Below are positions 26,915 to 36,097 of a DNA stretch of 64,000 bases, in pieces; positions within the stretch are counted from its first letter, which is position 1, and each line of letters starts with the position of its first letter. The notes beneath the pieces are model-generated. The model saw only the letters and a program-made list of their open reading frames with translations. It was not told the origin of the DNA and did not search any database. Origin of the DNA: an uncultured Flavobacteriales bacterium (GTDB taxonomy: Bacteria > Bacteroidota > Bacteroidia > Flavobacteriales_G > Salibacteraceae); the NCBI GenBank assembly GCA_937899835.1, contig CALCCE010000050.1, forward strand, positions 1 through 64,000. The letters run 5' to 3'. The position numbers were made by a program, and so were the translations under genes.

Positions 26915-28000
26915 TCAGGAACGGAGAATTGCCCCCGATTCGTCTACGTAATCGTTAAATGCATTGATAACCATGATGGGAGTAAGGTCTCTGAGGCATC
27001 GAAAATCGGGACATTTTTCCGGTTGTGTCACCCGACTTTGGTTGGGAGTTAGCCAGGAGTTGCAAGGGCGGCAGTCCATCTTGGGATTGAAGATCATACC
27101 GTGGTGTGGCCCAAACAAGCGGTGGTAACCGTACATATTAAAGTCAGAAGCGCCCCAAATGGTAAAAGTAGGTCGGCCCAGGGCCACGGCAAGGTGCATC
27201 AGGCCACTGTCGCAACCCAGGTACAACTGCGCTTGTGCAATCACGCTGTTCAATTCGCTGATCGTGGTTTTCCCCACCAGCGAATGCACGTTGGGCAAGT
27301 TGCGTTTCATGATCCTTTCCGCTAGTTCGGTTTCGTTCTTATCGCCCAGCAAAACAAACTCGTGTTTGGGAAACTGCCGACTCACCACGGTGAGAAAAGC
27401 AATCCAATGGTCCAGGGGCCAGTTTTTGTATTGCACTTTGTTGTTGGCAGCACTTACCTGGGCCACGATATAATCACCTTGAAGCACCGGCAACAATTCC
27501 TGAACCGCCGGGTTTTCCAACGCTTCTACGGAAGGAAATTTTCCGGGTAAGCGCATCATGGACTCTTCGATGTCGGCATCCTTGTAATTGGAATACAGCA
27601 ACTTCATGTTTTGAGTCGTTTCATGAACGTGGCGGGTGGGCGGTTGCACCTTTAAAAAGTGTTTCAAAAAGGGAGGTAACCGCCGTGGAATATGGTTGGT
27701 GATGGTTTTATTGGAAATGGTGTTGGCCAGCAGGATGTTTTTCCGGGTAGCTGAAAAGAAATCGAGGTACGCCTCATCAAACGATTTCACCCGGGAAGTG
27801 CCAAACCTCACCCAATCCTGATTTTGTTTCAAGGTGTGTATTTCGTCCAGCAATCCGCTGTGCTCAAACAACTGTTCGATGCTTTGGTCAGATACAAAAA
27901 CGCCTACCAATTCGTTTGCCCGGGCTTTCAGCTTTTTCATCAGGGGCAAGAGCAGCAGCGCATTGCCCAAACCAGCAGATACGAAAAGGACAATTTTCAT
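26915..28000 (-). CDS. Glycosyltransferase family 9 (heptosyltransferase-like)
   Basis: The 361-aa GT-B protein has the N-terminal nucleotide-sugar/acceptor region (VSAGLGNALLLLPLMKKLK) and the typical C-terminal GT9 block (AQLYLGCDSGLMHLAVALGRPTFTIWG). A Cys-rich tail (MDCRPCNSW, EKCPDFRCL) is often seen in this family. GT9 members add heptose or other sugars to LPS core. It lies 16 nt after the P-type ATPase gene and 12 nt before the flippase gene. Confidence 0.88.
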   Translation of the reverse strand: MKIVLFVSAGLGNALLLLPLMKKLKARANELVGVFVSDQSIEQLFEHSGLLDEIHTLKQNQDWVRFGTSRVKSFDEAYLDFFSATRKNILLANTISNKTITNHIPRRLPPFLKHFLKVQPPTRHVHETTQNMKLLYSNYKDADIEESMMRLPGKFPSVEALENPAVQELLPVLQGDYIVAQVSAANNKVQYKNWPLDHWIAFLTVVSRQFPKHEFVLLGDKNETELAERIMKRNLPNVHSLVGKTTISELNSVIAQAQLYLGCDSGLMHLAVALGRPTFTIWGASDFNMYGYHRLFGPHHGMIFNPKMDCRPCNSWLTPNQSRVTQPEKCPDFRCLRDLTPIMVINAFNDYVDESGAILRS

Positions 28001-28016
28001 GCTACGGGCAGTAGGG

Positions 28017-30155
28017 CTAACCGAGTTTTTTGTATTTCAACCGAATCGAATTACCGATTACCATAACATCGGAAAAAGCCATGGCCAGGGCCGCAACCAT
28101 GGGATGCAGGCCTCCGAAAGCAGCAACCGGAATGGCAATGATATTATAGAAAAAGGCCCAAAACAAATTTTGTTTGATGGTGAGAAGAGTATGGTGGCCG
28201 ATTTGATGGGCTTTCACCAGCTGTTGCAGGTTTTGCCCGTCGAGCACCACTACCTGAGCCGATTGTAGCGCTACCGGGGTGGCATTCCCGAAGGAAATGC
28301 CCACCGTTGACCGGGCCAGGGCCGGGGCATCGTTTACTCCATCGCCCACCATGGCAGTAGGCCCTATTTCAGTGGCCGCATCGATGATTGAAAGCTTGTC
28401 GTGCGGGAGTTGTTCGGCATGCAGTTCATCAATCCCTAATTCCTGGGCAACTGCTTCCACTTTGCTTTGGCGATCGCCACTCACCAGCACCGTTCGAAGC
28501 TTCAAGGCCTGCAGTTGTTGTATGGTGGTAGCGGCACCGGGCAATACTTCATCTTCCAAATCGATACCGGCTACGAGTTCCTCGTTTTTCAACAAGTAAA
28601 ATGAATGCTCGGCGGGAGGAGGGTTGTCGGCGAGGAGTCGGTGGTTCCCTACCGCCCAGGAAACGCCTGCGGCATCCGTGGCCCGCAGGCCAATGCCTTT
28701 CAGTTCTTCTACCGCCTGCAAGGGGGCAGCTTCCACTTCCTCTTGCCAACGATCGACGATCGAACGCGCCAGCGGGTGATTGGAATGCTGTTCAAGGGCC
28801 AATACCTGTTCGCGTGCTACCTTTTGATCGATACCATTATATAAGGTGAGGTCTTTTACCTGAAACTTCCCTGAAGTAAGGGTGCCCGTTTTATCAAATA
28901 AGAAAGTTTTTACCGAAGCCAGTTTCTCTAAAGTGTCGCCACCGCGAATCAAAATGCCGCTTTTGGCGGCTCGGCCGAGGCCTACCATCACTGCAGTGGG
29001 AGTTGCCAATCCCATGGCACAGGGACACGAAATCACCAACACTGCTACTGCTTGCATCAAGGCTTGGGCCATACGGAGTTCAAAAACAAAATACCCTAAC
29101 GTAAAAGTGAGCAGAGCAATTGCCAATACCACCGGAACAAATACTGCACTTATTCGGTCGCCCAGTTTTTGGATGACCGGTTGTTTTTGGCGGGCTTCTT
29201 TTACCAGGGCAATGATGCGGGCCAATAGGGTATCGTCTCCTACTTGCTCAGCTCGCATATTTAGATTACCGTCGAGCAAAATCGTGCCACCCACCACTTG
29301 CTCTCCCGCAGCCACCGCAATGGGTTCACTCTCACCCGTCACCAGCGAGGCGTCTACTAGTCCACCACCTTCCAGCACCAGGCCATCTACCGGTATCCGG
29401 TCTCCGGTGTTGACTTGTAGTTTGTCGCCCACCTCCAGTTGGTCCACATCCACCTCTTCGATTTGCTCATAGCGCACAATCACAATGATTCGCCGGGCTT
29501 TTTGAGGTTGCAGGGCCGCCAATTCACGCATGGCGGTAGTGGTTTGTTTTACCGAACGGTGTTCAAGCACGTTGCCCAACAGCACCAGGGTAATGATGGT
29601 GGCCGTTGTTTCAAAAAACAGGTAGTTGTGGACTTCCGAAGTGCCGAAATGCAAGAGTACACCCCCGATGCTGTAGCCAAAAGCAGCGGTGGCTCCGGTG
29701 AAAATCAAAACGTCCATGTTGGGCACCCGCGCTTTCAAAGAAGCGATGGCACTTTTCCCAATTTGTAGCACCCCGGTAAAGTACACCGGCAGGCAGAGCA
29801 GGAATTGGATCAAAGGGTGGTTGATCCAGGCCGATTCGGGGAAAAACATGTGCCCGAAAAGGAAGATTGAAAAAGGGAGGGTAAAATAGAAGCGCTTTTC
29901 TAAGGTAGACCAACGCGGAGCAGGGCCAGCTTCTGTCTCGGGTAGGCGCGCCTTGTACCCTAAGGCATTGATGGTTTGCAGGGCCTCCTCTACGGGATGC
30001 TCCGAATCAGGCGACAGCAGTGCTTCTCCGGAGGCAAAGTCTACCTGAACATCTTGAAAACCCTCGTTTTTCAGGGCTTTGGAAACTCCCAACGCACAAT
30101 TGTTGCAAGTCATTCCTTCCACCTGAAGGACTACCGATGTTTCAGAATTGCCCAT
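28017..30155 (-). CDS. Copper-translocating P1B-type ATPase
   Basis: The 712-aa protein has one N-terminal HMA domain with the metal-binding CxxC (VEGMTCNNCALGVSKAL), eight expected TM helices, the CPC motif in the ion path (VISCPCAMGLATPTAVM), the phosphorylation site DKTGTLTSG, the HP locus (HSNHPLARS) and the GDGVNDAPAL hinge. These together indicate Cu+ export or delivery to cuproenzymes. ATG 30155 gives the family start; an upstream reading to 30305 adds unrelated residues. A -7 box lies only 6 nt upstream of the ATG. Its link to the downstream glycan genes may be only positional. Confidence 0.92.
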   Translation of the reverse strand: MGNSETSVVLQVEGMTCNNCALGVSKALKNEGFQDVQVDFASGEALLSPDSEHPVEEALQTINALGYKARLPETEAGPAPRWSTLEKRFYFTLPFSIFLFGHMFFPESAWINHPLIQFLLCLPVYFTGVLQIGKSAIASLKARVPNMDVLIFTGATAAFGYSIGGVLLHFGTSEVHNYLFFETTATIITLVLLGNVLEHRSVKQTTTAMRELAALQPQKARRIIVIVRYEQIEEVDVDQLEVGDKLQVNTGDRIPVDGLVLEGGGLVDASLVTGESEPIAVAAGEQVVGGTILLDGNLNMRAEQVGDDTLLARIIALVKEARQKQPVIQKLGDRISAVFVPVVLAIALLTFTLGYFVFELRMAQALMQAVAVLVISCPCAMGLATPTAVMVGLGRAAKSGILIRGGDTLEKLASVKTFLFDKTGTLTSGKFQVKDLTLYNGIDQKVAREQVLALEQHSNHPLARSIVDRWQEEVEAAPLQAVEELKGIGLRATDAAGVSWAVGNHRLLADNPPPAEHSFYLLKNEELVAGIDLEDEVLPGAATTIQQLQALKLRTVLVSGDRQSKVEAVAQELGIDELHAEQLPHDKLSIIDAATEIGPTAMVGDGVNDAPALARSTVGISFGNATPVALQSAQVVVLDGQNLQQLVKAHQIGHHTLLTIKQNLFWAFFYNIIAIPVAAFGGLHPMVAALAMAFSDVMVIGNSIRLKYKKLG

Positions 30156-30160
30156 CTCTG

Positions 30161-30168
30161 CAAATTTA
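30161..30168 (-). promoter_or_regulatory. -7 box abutting the copper ATPase start
   Basis: The minus-strand TAAATTTG is an exact TAnnTTTG match ending 6 nt before ATG 30155. Normal spacing would put the transcript start at or next to the ATG, giving a leaderless or nearly leaderless mRNA. Confidence 0.35.
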
Positions 30169-30408
30169 CAAATTGTGAGTAAGGGCCCCGTGTCGGGTCT
30201 GCTACATACTTGGATTTCTGGTGGAGCAGGGGTGATCTGCCTACAGGCAATAAATGAAAACTCCCCGAGTTGTTCGCCAGCGACAAGGCCGAAAGCAACC
30301 AGCACACCAGGAATTCGCTACCCGAAATTTGCATAAATGGCCTTCCATTTCAATGGCCTCTCCATAGAGGGCATATAGACAAGGTGAAGAAAAGCTTAGA
30401 ATAAAGCC

Positions 30409-31146
30409 TTAAAGCGTGGTGCCGGATTTAGCCTGCCACTCTTGGAAAGTGTATTGGGTATTGGAGCCGCCATCTGCAGCAAACACCACGATAGTGCTCT
30501 GGTCGTAGTCGATTTCCGCTTTCAGGGCTCCACTTCGTCTGAAAATGCGGTGAACGCCAACCGGTTTTCCCTGATCATTGCCCACCTGTACAATTTTGCC
30601 TTCGTAAAAATTTTCCCCAAAAGTGTAGGGAATTTCAAGAGTAGCCGAGTCGGTATACAATTGAAACCCATCGGGATGAAGGAGCAGCGTATCCAAGGCT
30701 TTGGGATGGGCTGTCCACTGCAACAAGTCGATGTAATAATAAGAAGCCACTTCTGGTATCGAATCGCTGCGATGGTATTCCAGCGCATAACCCGACCGTT
30801 GGCCGTAGTTGTAGTCCATGGCTTTTGTCCCACCCTCTGCTTCGTATTCAAAACACCGGCCATTGCGGTAACCCCCTTCATAAAATTCCAGTTTCCACAG
30901 TCGGCCACCGATTCGGAATTCCCAACGGCCCTGTTTCAGGTGGTTTACATCGGTTTGGTTGATGGGGATGGTGTCCGAAACGTCTACAGTATCTGATATA
31001 ACTTTATATAAGGTATCGGTCATGCCCGTTTTCCCGTTGGCAGCATCTTCCTCAGTGCGATTCCCATCCCCACAAGCACAAAGCCAACCGGCGAGGAACA
31101 GTCCACAATAAAGAGCAGAAAAACGAAAACGGAAACACGATGCCAT
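30409..31146 (-). CDS. Hypothetical lipoprotein with YwqK/MORN-like strands
   Basis: A 245-aa protein with a signal segment and lipobox-like end at Cys25 (W-L-C-A-C). Its body has short Gly/Tyr-rich strands (KQGRWEFRIGG, LEFYEGGYRNGRCFEYE) like the loose repeats of YwqK/MORN-type proteins. No catalytic features are visible and the function is unknown. It stands alone on the minus strand before the tRNA-His locus. Confidence 0.6.
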   Translation of the reverse strand: MASCFRFRFSALYCGLFLAGWLCACGDGNRTEEDAANGKTGMTDTLYKVISDTVDVSDTIPINQTDVNHLKQGRWEFRIGGRLWKLEFYEGGYRNGRCFEYEAEGGTKAMDYNYGQRSGYALEYHRSDSIPEVASYYYIDLLQWTAHPKALDTLLLHPDGFQLYTDSATLEIPYTFGENFYEGKIVQVGNDQGKPVGVHRIFRRSGALKAEIDYDQSTIVVFAADGGSNTQYTFQEWQAKSGTTL

Positions 31147-31338
31147 CTAACGAGGGGGTAAAGCTCGAAAGTAGAAAACCCAGCCCAAAAAAGCGCCCCT
31201 TTCAGTCCAACCGTTCATGAAGCACCAATCCCCCGAAGGACACAACCGCTACTGAACCAGAAATTTAGGCCGCTCCGTCCATCCCAAGCACCCACTGATT
31301 TTTTCCACCCAAAGCCGCCTGAGTTTCGAAAATCTGTT

Positions 31339-31346
31339 TATTTTTG
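31339..31346 (+). promoter_or_regulatory. Candidate -7 box of tRNA-His
   Basis: TATTTTTG matches TAnnTTTG and lies 60 nt before the tRNA, in the 260-bp gap after the lipoprotein gene. A -33 element was not convincing. The rest of the gap shows nothing else. Confidence 0.4.
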
Positions 31347-31406
31347 CTGCCCGGTTTGCGGAAATGCTTCGGCTTTCCCCAATCCAAAAATCGTTCTGAT
31401 TTTCCT

Positions 31407-31481
31407 GGTGCTTGTAGTTCAGTTGGTTAGAATGCCAGATTGTGGTTCTGGAGGTCGCCGGTTCAAATCCGGTCAGGCACC
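31407..31481 (+). tRNA. tRNA-His (GTG anticodon)
   Basis: The cloverleaf folds well: acceptor GTGCTTG/CAGGCAC (one G-T pair), anticodon stem CCAGA/TCTGG with loop TTGTGGT (anticodon GTG at 31442-31444), and T arm with GTTCAAATC. The histidine-specific extra G-1 (31407) faces the C73 discriminator (31481), both identity marks of tRNA-His. CCA is not encoded. Confidence 0.95.
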
Positions 31482-31811
31482 CTAAAGTTGAAAGCCTCTT
31501 CGAGTTATCGGGGAGGCTTTTTTTGTTGGGGAGTTTTGACGGATATAGCCCAATTAGCTATGCGTAGTCTTAGATTTCTGTATAGAGTCCTTGTATGACG
31601 AATTTGTTTCTCTTTTAGAGATTTAAATTTCTGCTTTTGAAGCTGCTGAGTTAGAAGAGCGAATTTTTAGTATCCCAGGTGTTGAATTTATATGTTAAAC
31701 TCTAATTATTGTATTGAAAGGACTGCAACTTTTTTAATGTTTTGGTTTTGATTAGTAATGTTTCGATGCGTGCTATTGCTTTCTATGGGCTTATTGGTCA
31801 TAGAGGTGCCT
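31482..31811. other. AT-rich non-coding stretch after tRNA-His
   Basis: Beyond the tRNA terminator this 330-bp gap is visibly AT-rich and holds no convincing gene or promoter. It marks the start of a region of altered composition that runs to about 38.9 kb. Confidence 0.5.
31494..31524 (+). terminator. tRNA-His terminator (repeat copy A)
   Basis: An 8-bp stem GCCTCTTC (31494-31501) with GGGGAGGC (31510-31517) is followed by a run of seven T. The stem together with the 12 bases before it recurs in diverged form at 33249-33299. Confidence 0.85.
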
Positions 31812-32786
31812 TTAAAACAGTTGCGTTTGAATATCATCAGGTTCATTGCTAATTAATTGAATAAACTTGATTCTGGGGAGCTTCTCATTCAGTTCTCCAG
31901 ATTTTTTGTTTAATCTATCAACAAATCCCTTAATTATACAGTTGGTGAACAATGCGTCTTTGAAGTTTTTGATATTTCCCTCATTTGGATATGAAGTCAA
32001 AATATGGCCTTGGTACATGAATCCAATAGTATTAGAGCTCTCATTGCCCCGTGTTATATGTCCTTCAAGTTCTACATATGAATCATGTTCCAACTCTGGA
32101 AAAAGTATTTCATCTTCATCTTCGTCAGGGATAAAAATGCTTTTTTCAGTTGCTCGAACTCGTATAAATTGCTTATCTGATCTTTCTTTGTCTTCAAATC
32201 CAATTACTAATTCTCTCTCGACCTCAATTATTCGAGCCAAACTGACAAAAAGATTAGGTGGACAATTAGAAAATACTTCTAAATATTTCACTGGAACTTC
32301 CATAAGTTCCCCTTTGTCATTTTCAAGGTTTACAACCTTATTATTTTTGGAAAATGTGAGCTTTTTAAACTTCTTTTTTGTGAAGTTCCCTAAATGAAGA
32401 GCAATTTTAAATACCCATGTCATTGAGCTATATGCGTCTTTGAAGATTGATTTAAACCCTACCTCCTTAAAGTCATTTTTCGCCATTTCAGATAATGCAC
32501 TTCCGAAGTATTTAGAGGCGCCCCATGCCGTGACTGTTTTTAAGAATATTGCATCAAAGTTTTCAAGGAATATAGTTTCCCAGCTGCCTTTTGTTATCCT
32601 CACCGGGATTTCGAATTCAACTTGTTTTAAGTCACGACTTTCTTGAAATAGGAAGTATCTAAGGGCCTCATCAACATTAATTAAAATTTCCCTTGCCTTC
32701 TTCGCATCCATGAACCCATCATTTACTAATTCTCCTTCATATTTGAGAAATGCAAAAATGTTTATGTCGTCAGGCTCTGTTTTCAT
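31812..32786 (-). CDS. Hypothetical 324-aa protein, AT-rich accessory gene
   Basis: A soluble protein with no signal peptide, TM segment or nuclease motif that I can see. The N-terminus (FAFLKYEGELVNDGFMDAKKA, then LRYFLFQES and ITKGSWETIF) resembles an uncharacterised family whose members begin LRYEG...G.(L/M)D and often sit in accessory or defence regions; I could not verify this. The middle is Lys/Phe-rich and an acidic stretch (PDEDEDEILFPELEHD) lies near residue 230. Base and codon use are AT-rich compared with the flanking backbone. It lies alone between two copies of the tRNA-His terminator sequence, suggesting acquisition by transfer. Confidence 0.6.
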   Translation of the reverse strand: MKTEPDDINIFAFLKYEGELVNDGFMDAKKAREILINVDEALRYFLFQESRDLKQVEFEIPVRITKGSWETIFLENFDAIFLKTVTAWGASKYFGSALSEMAKNDFKEVGFKSIFKDAYSSMTWVFKIALHLGNFTKKKFKKLTFSKNNKVVNLENDKGELMEVPVKYLEVFSNCPPNLFVSLARIIEVERELVIGFEDKERSDKQFIRVRATEKSIFIPDEDEDEILFPELEHDSYVELEGHITRGNESSNTIGFMYQGHILTSYPNEGNIKNFKDALFTNCIIKGFVDRLNKKSGELNEKLPRIKFIQLISNEPDDIQTQLF

Positions 32787-32932
32787 TTTTTAATATTATG
32801 ACCAACGTGCGAGTCTGCACCCCAGAGTGAATGTGTGTCTTACCTTAATACTTATATTCTAAGTATGTATAAAATAATTTACCCATCAAGCAATTGAAAT
32901 AATCGCATTTGTCACCTTGATCCGAATTGTGA

Positions 32933-32966
32933 AGGACTTAGTTTTTTCTAAGTCCTGAGCTTTTTT
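32933..32966 (+). terminator. Orphan plus-strand terminator-like hairpin
   Basis: A perfect 9-bp stem (AGGACTTAG 32933-32941, CTAAGTCCT 32948-32956, loop of six T) is followed after 4 nt by six T (32961-32966). It faces away from the minus-strand gene upstream, and no plus-strand gene precedes it. Confidence 0.5.
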
Positions 32967-33248
32967 CGAAACTCCGCTATGATGAATCAAAGTTTTGAGA
33001 TTCTACGTTACTTATAGATAGATCATTCTTGGTCAAGTAAATATAATCCTTGGTTATTCGCAATCCTCTCAAGAGGGTATAATTAATTTTGAGAGAGTGG
33101 GTGAAACCAAGTATTGCAATTAAATGGAAAACAAAACAATTTAGCGTTGTTAGGGTGTTTTGCACAAAAAAATCATTTACTATTTAAATGAAATTGATTC
33201 GCGATCTTCTCTAAATCCCCCTACAAAAACGTTAGAAATTTTTCCCGC

Positions 33249-33299
33249 CAGTCAACCTAAAGTTGAATGCCTTTTCGAGAAATCGGAAAGGCTTTTTTT
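33249..33299 (+). repeat. Diverged copy of the tRNA-His 3' edge and terminator (copy B)
   Basis: Bases 33249-33262 match the tRNA-His 3' end and flank (31474-31487) at 12 of 14 positions. The following stem GCCTTTTC/GGAAAGGC with loop GAGAAATC keeps the fold of copy A (GCCTCTTC/GGGGAGGC, loop GAGTTATC) by paired changes, again followed by seven T. The two copies are 1775 bp apart in direct orientation. Confidence 0.75.
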
Positions 33300-33415
33300 G
33301 GTGGTGGAGGAGTAATTTAAATCTTTACAGATAGGTTGGACAATATTTCTATCCCCGAAAGCAATTGATACATAACAAGTACAAAGGCTTCAATAGAAAT
33401 CGAGTCCTGGGTATT

Positions 33416-36097
33416 TTAACGCACCAAGGTAAAATGATCCATATACTGCCGCGTTGTTCCTAAAACATCTTTTAGGGTTACCTGATATACGTAGACACCT
33501 TGTTGAGCCATTTCACCTTTTGAATTCACTTGCCCATCCCAACCCGTATACAGATCGTCTGATTCAAAGATTACCTCTCCCCAACGGTTGAAAATAAGCA
33601 TATTGAACTCATCTATTCCGTGGCCTTTCCCAAGGAAAATATCGTTTAATCCATCTTCATTTGGGGTGAATGCATTGGGGATGTGGAAATCGAAAGAGCA
33701 GTCAAAAATAACGTTGATGGAATCGGTAAACTGTCCGCAGGTGTTGCTCATTTCTACTGTGTAAACTCCACTTTCAAAAACGGTTATTTGAGGCGTTGTT
33801 TCACCCGTTGACCAACTGTAATTGGTATAATCCTGAGCCAGGTCCAACACGAGCTCATTCTCACACAGCTCTATGGTTGAATCTAAACTGACAAGAGGTG
33901 GAGATACAAGGTAAACCTGGCTAGTGTCTGATGTGACGCAAATGCCATCATCGATCTTTAACCAATAAGCACCTCCATCCGTCACTGTAATTGCAAAGGA
34001 AGTGTCGAGTGTGGACCACTGGTAGTTTTCGCTGCCCGTAAATGTACCTTGGGGAATGACTTGAATGGAACTATTGTCACATAAATAATAGGGATCCTCC
34101 AACCACCAATTCGTGGGGTCTTGAGTAACAAGGAGTAAGGTGTCCGTGAAAAAACAATTGTTTGTGTCCGTTATTTCTACCCAGTAGGTGCCACTTTGAC
34201 TCACCGTTATAGAGGGTCTTATTTCATTTGTTGACCAGAGGTAATAACCAGGCAATCCAGGGTCAATGAGGTATTCTGTATTGGAACAAATAGTAACGGT
34301 ATCATCCATGTTTGCATTCTGGGGGTGGACATATACGGTTATTGATCCGCAAATTGCGAGAGAACCACCATTTACCGCTAAGGTATAGGTTGTGGTTTGC
34401 TGCGGAGCAACGGTAATGGAAGTGGTGTTTTCTCCCGTACTCCACAAAAACTGATTGCCAGAAAGTGAGGTTAACGTAACTGAATCGCCTGGACATATTG
34501 TGGTTGCGGGAGACATGGCGATATCACAATTCTCAACCATCAGGTTGGTTTTAGTGAGAGAATCTATGATGCAACCTGAAGGGCTGGTGATATACAGTTT
34601 GATATCAAAATTCCCATTGGTAAATGTATGTGTTATGGGGTTTCCTGTCTGTGTTGTTCCGTTTCCAAAGTCCCAAAGATAGCCGACTGATCCATTGGGG
34701 TAATTTCCTTCGAAATAAACAGGTTCACAGGAGCAAATGGTATCTGTGAAATCTTGGTAGTTTAGGGTGTCTTGCAAATAACCGATTTCAAAACCTGGGG
34801 CAAGAGCAGTATAGTTAAAACCAATGGTGTAACCGTAGCCTGAGGCATCGAACAGTCCACTGTATACCGCGACAAAAGGAGCACCTGATGAAGACAGGAC
34901 ATGGTCCGTGTTTCCTGGTGGGATTACTACTGTTGCATATGAATAGAAGGGATTAAAAGGGTTGGTAGTCCAGCCAGTCACCGGAGTTCCATTAAAAGTA
35001 ATGTTATTGGTATTGGATGCTTCTGTAACTACCTGCACCTTCTGCGGCTTAACAAACGAAAGAAAGGGATGGTCGAAACCGTAAAACCTTACGTCAGTGA
35101 CTCCCTGATCATCCGGAGAAACATTAATCATTAACGGATCACCGTCATCCGTGACCCCTGGCAAATGCCCGGTTATAAAACGAAAACCTCTGGTAAATAC
35201 TTGAACAGAAATCGGCTTATTTGAGGAAATATAGCCAAGCCCGATCAAATTGCCTCGATAATAAGCTCCGGCATTGAGGTTGATATTATTCCCATTAAAA
35301 GATACCTGAGTACCGTTCTCACTCGCTATAATATTTACAAAATAGTCGTTGTTATAGGGCAAAGGCACAAGATTGAAAGAGGTTCCCCAAGTCTCCACGG
35401 GCGTCATCTGACTAACTAAATGATCTCGTGCAGGAATGGCGCCAACCTCTGTTGATCTTGCTCCTGAGAAAACAGCTACAGGATGCATTTTGCCAGCTGA
35501 ATTACAAATGACTTCGATGTGGGTACCCGTCAATTCTGAACTTGATTGTACCTGATGGAGCTCTCCCGCATCGAGGTTAATGGTGCTGATACCTCCTGCA
35601 GGACTTGTTATTTGAATGCTGGTATTGTTAGCTGTGCCTACAATAATGTATTCAGCCAAATCATCTCTTGGAACAGGTTCAAACCATGTTGCAACGTAAT
35701 ATTCATAGCCTAAAGCGGCAAGTGGCTTTATTTGCACCGCATCTTCGCTGCCTCCGTCCCTGTTAAGTGTGTAAACAGATACGTAGTCGCTTGAAGTAAT
35801 CTTTATCCCAAAAGGGAAAGTTCCCGTTGAGCTGGCCTGCGTTATGTTTGATGGCAACACCATTTCGATAGAACCATTTGCAGGAACAGTAAATGAAGTT
35901 GACCATCCGGATTGTGGGATCTCAACGACCCCAGTAGCTCCATTATCGGAGGTGATTGCAACAACAGATTTAGTTAAGGATGATATATTCGCCATAAAAC
36001 CAAACCAGAATTCTTTCCCCTTAAGGTTGTGTTTTTGTCCTTGAGTGGTCAAGCACAAAAACAAGAATGTTATCAGAGATAGAATTGTTTTGTTCAT
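33416..36097 (-). CDS. IgGFc-binding-like surface protein with gliding-motility (type B) T9SS signal
   Basis: The 893-aa protein has a signal peptide (MNKTILSLITFLFLCLTTQG), an N-terminal domain of about 430 residues starting GKEFWFGFMAN that resembles the IgGFc-binding N-terminal region of Bacteroidota surface proteins, a PKD-like module (GSVGYLWDFGNGTTQTGNPI), several Ig-like modules (LWSTGE, LWSTNE, QWST) and a C-terminal type B domain (NAFTPNEDGLNDIF ... FNRWGEVIF ... GWDG). The type B signal points to export and surface attachment through the T9SS. ATG 36097 was chosen because the signal peptide begins there. Role probably adhesion; no enzyme motif is seen. Confidence 0.82.
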   Translation of the reverse strand: MNKTILSLITFLFLCLTTQGQKHNLKGKEFWFGFMANISSLTKSVVAITSDNGATGVVEIPQSGWSTSFTVPANGSIEMVLPSNITQASSTGTFPFGIKITSSDYVSVYTLNRDGGSEDAVQIKPLAALGYEYYVATWFEPVPRDDLAEYIIVGTANNTSIQITSPAGGISTINLDAGELHQVQSSSELTGTHIEVICNSAGKMHPVAVFSGARSTEVGAIPARDHLVSQMTPVETWGTSFNLVPLPYNNDYFVNIIASENGTQVSFNGNNINLNAGAYYRGNLIGLGYISSNKPISVQVFTRGFRFITGHLPGVTDDGDPLMINVSPDDQGVTDVRFYGFDHPFLSFVKPQKVQVVTEASNTNNITFNGTPVTGWTTNPFNPFYSYATVVIPPGNTDHVLSSSGAPFVAVYSGLFDASGYGYTIGFNYTALAPGFEIGYLQDTLNYQDFTDTICSCEPVYFEGNYPNGSVGYLWDFGNGTTQTGNPITHTFTNGNFDIKLYITSPSGCIIDSLTKTNLMVENCDIAMSPATTICPGDSVTLTSLSGNQFLWSTGENTTSITVAPQQTTTYTLAVNGGSLAICGSITVYVHPQNANMDDTVTICSNTEYLIDPGLPGYYLWSTNEIRPSITVSQSGTYWVEITDTNNCFFTDTLLLVTQDPTNWWLEDPYYLCDNSSIQVIPQGTFTGSENYQWSTLDTSFAITVTDGGAYWLKIDDGICVTSDTSQVYLVSPPLVSLDSTIELCENELVLDLAQDYTNYSWSTGETTPQITVFESGVYTVEMSNTCGQFTDSINVIFDCSFDFHIPNAFTPNEDGLNDIFLGKGHGIDEFNMLIFNRWGEVIFESDDLYTGWDGQVNSKGEMAQQGVYVYQVTLKDVLGTTRQYMDHFTLVR

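Larger units (their letters stand above)
32787..33415. other. AT-rich intergenic region with orphan hairpins
   Basis: This 629-bp gap holds a plus-strand terminator-like hairpin (32933-32966) and the second copy of the tRNA-His terminator (33249-33299). A 62-codon minus-strand reading (32977-33165) has no supporting features. No promoter with an exact TAnnTTTG was found. Confidence 0.5.

Noticed and set aside
32977-33165. 62-codon minus-strand reading frame
   Set aside because: No recognisable domain or promoter, in an AT-rich gap next to the hairpins.
33180-33262. A possible second tRNA before terminator copy B
   Set aside because: Only the last bases of the 3' end are similar; no anticodon arm or T arm can be folded.
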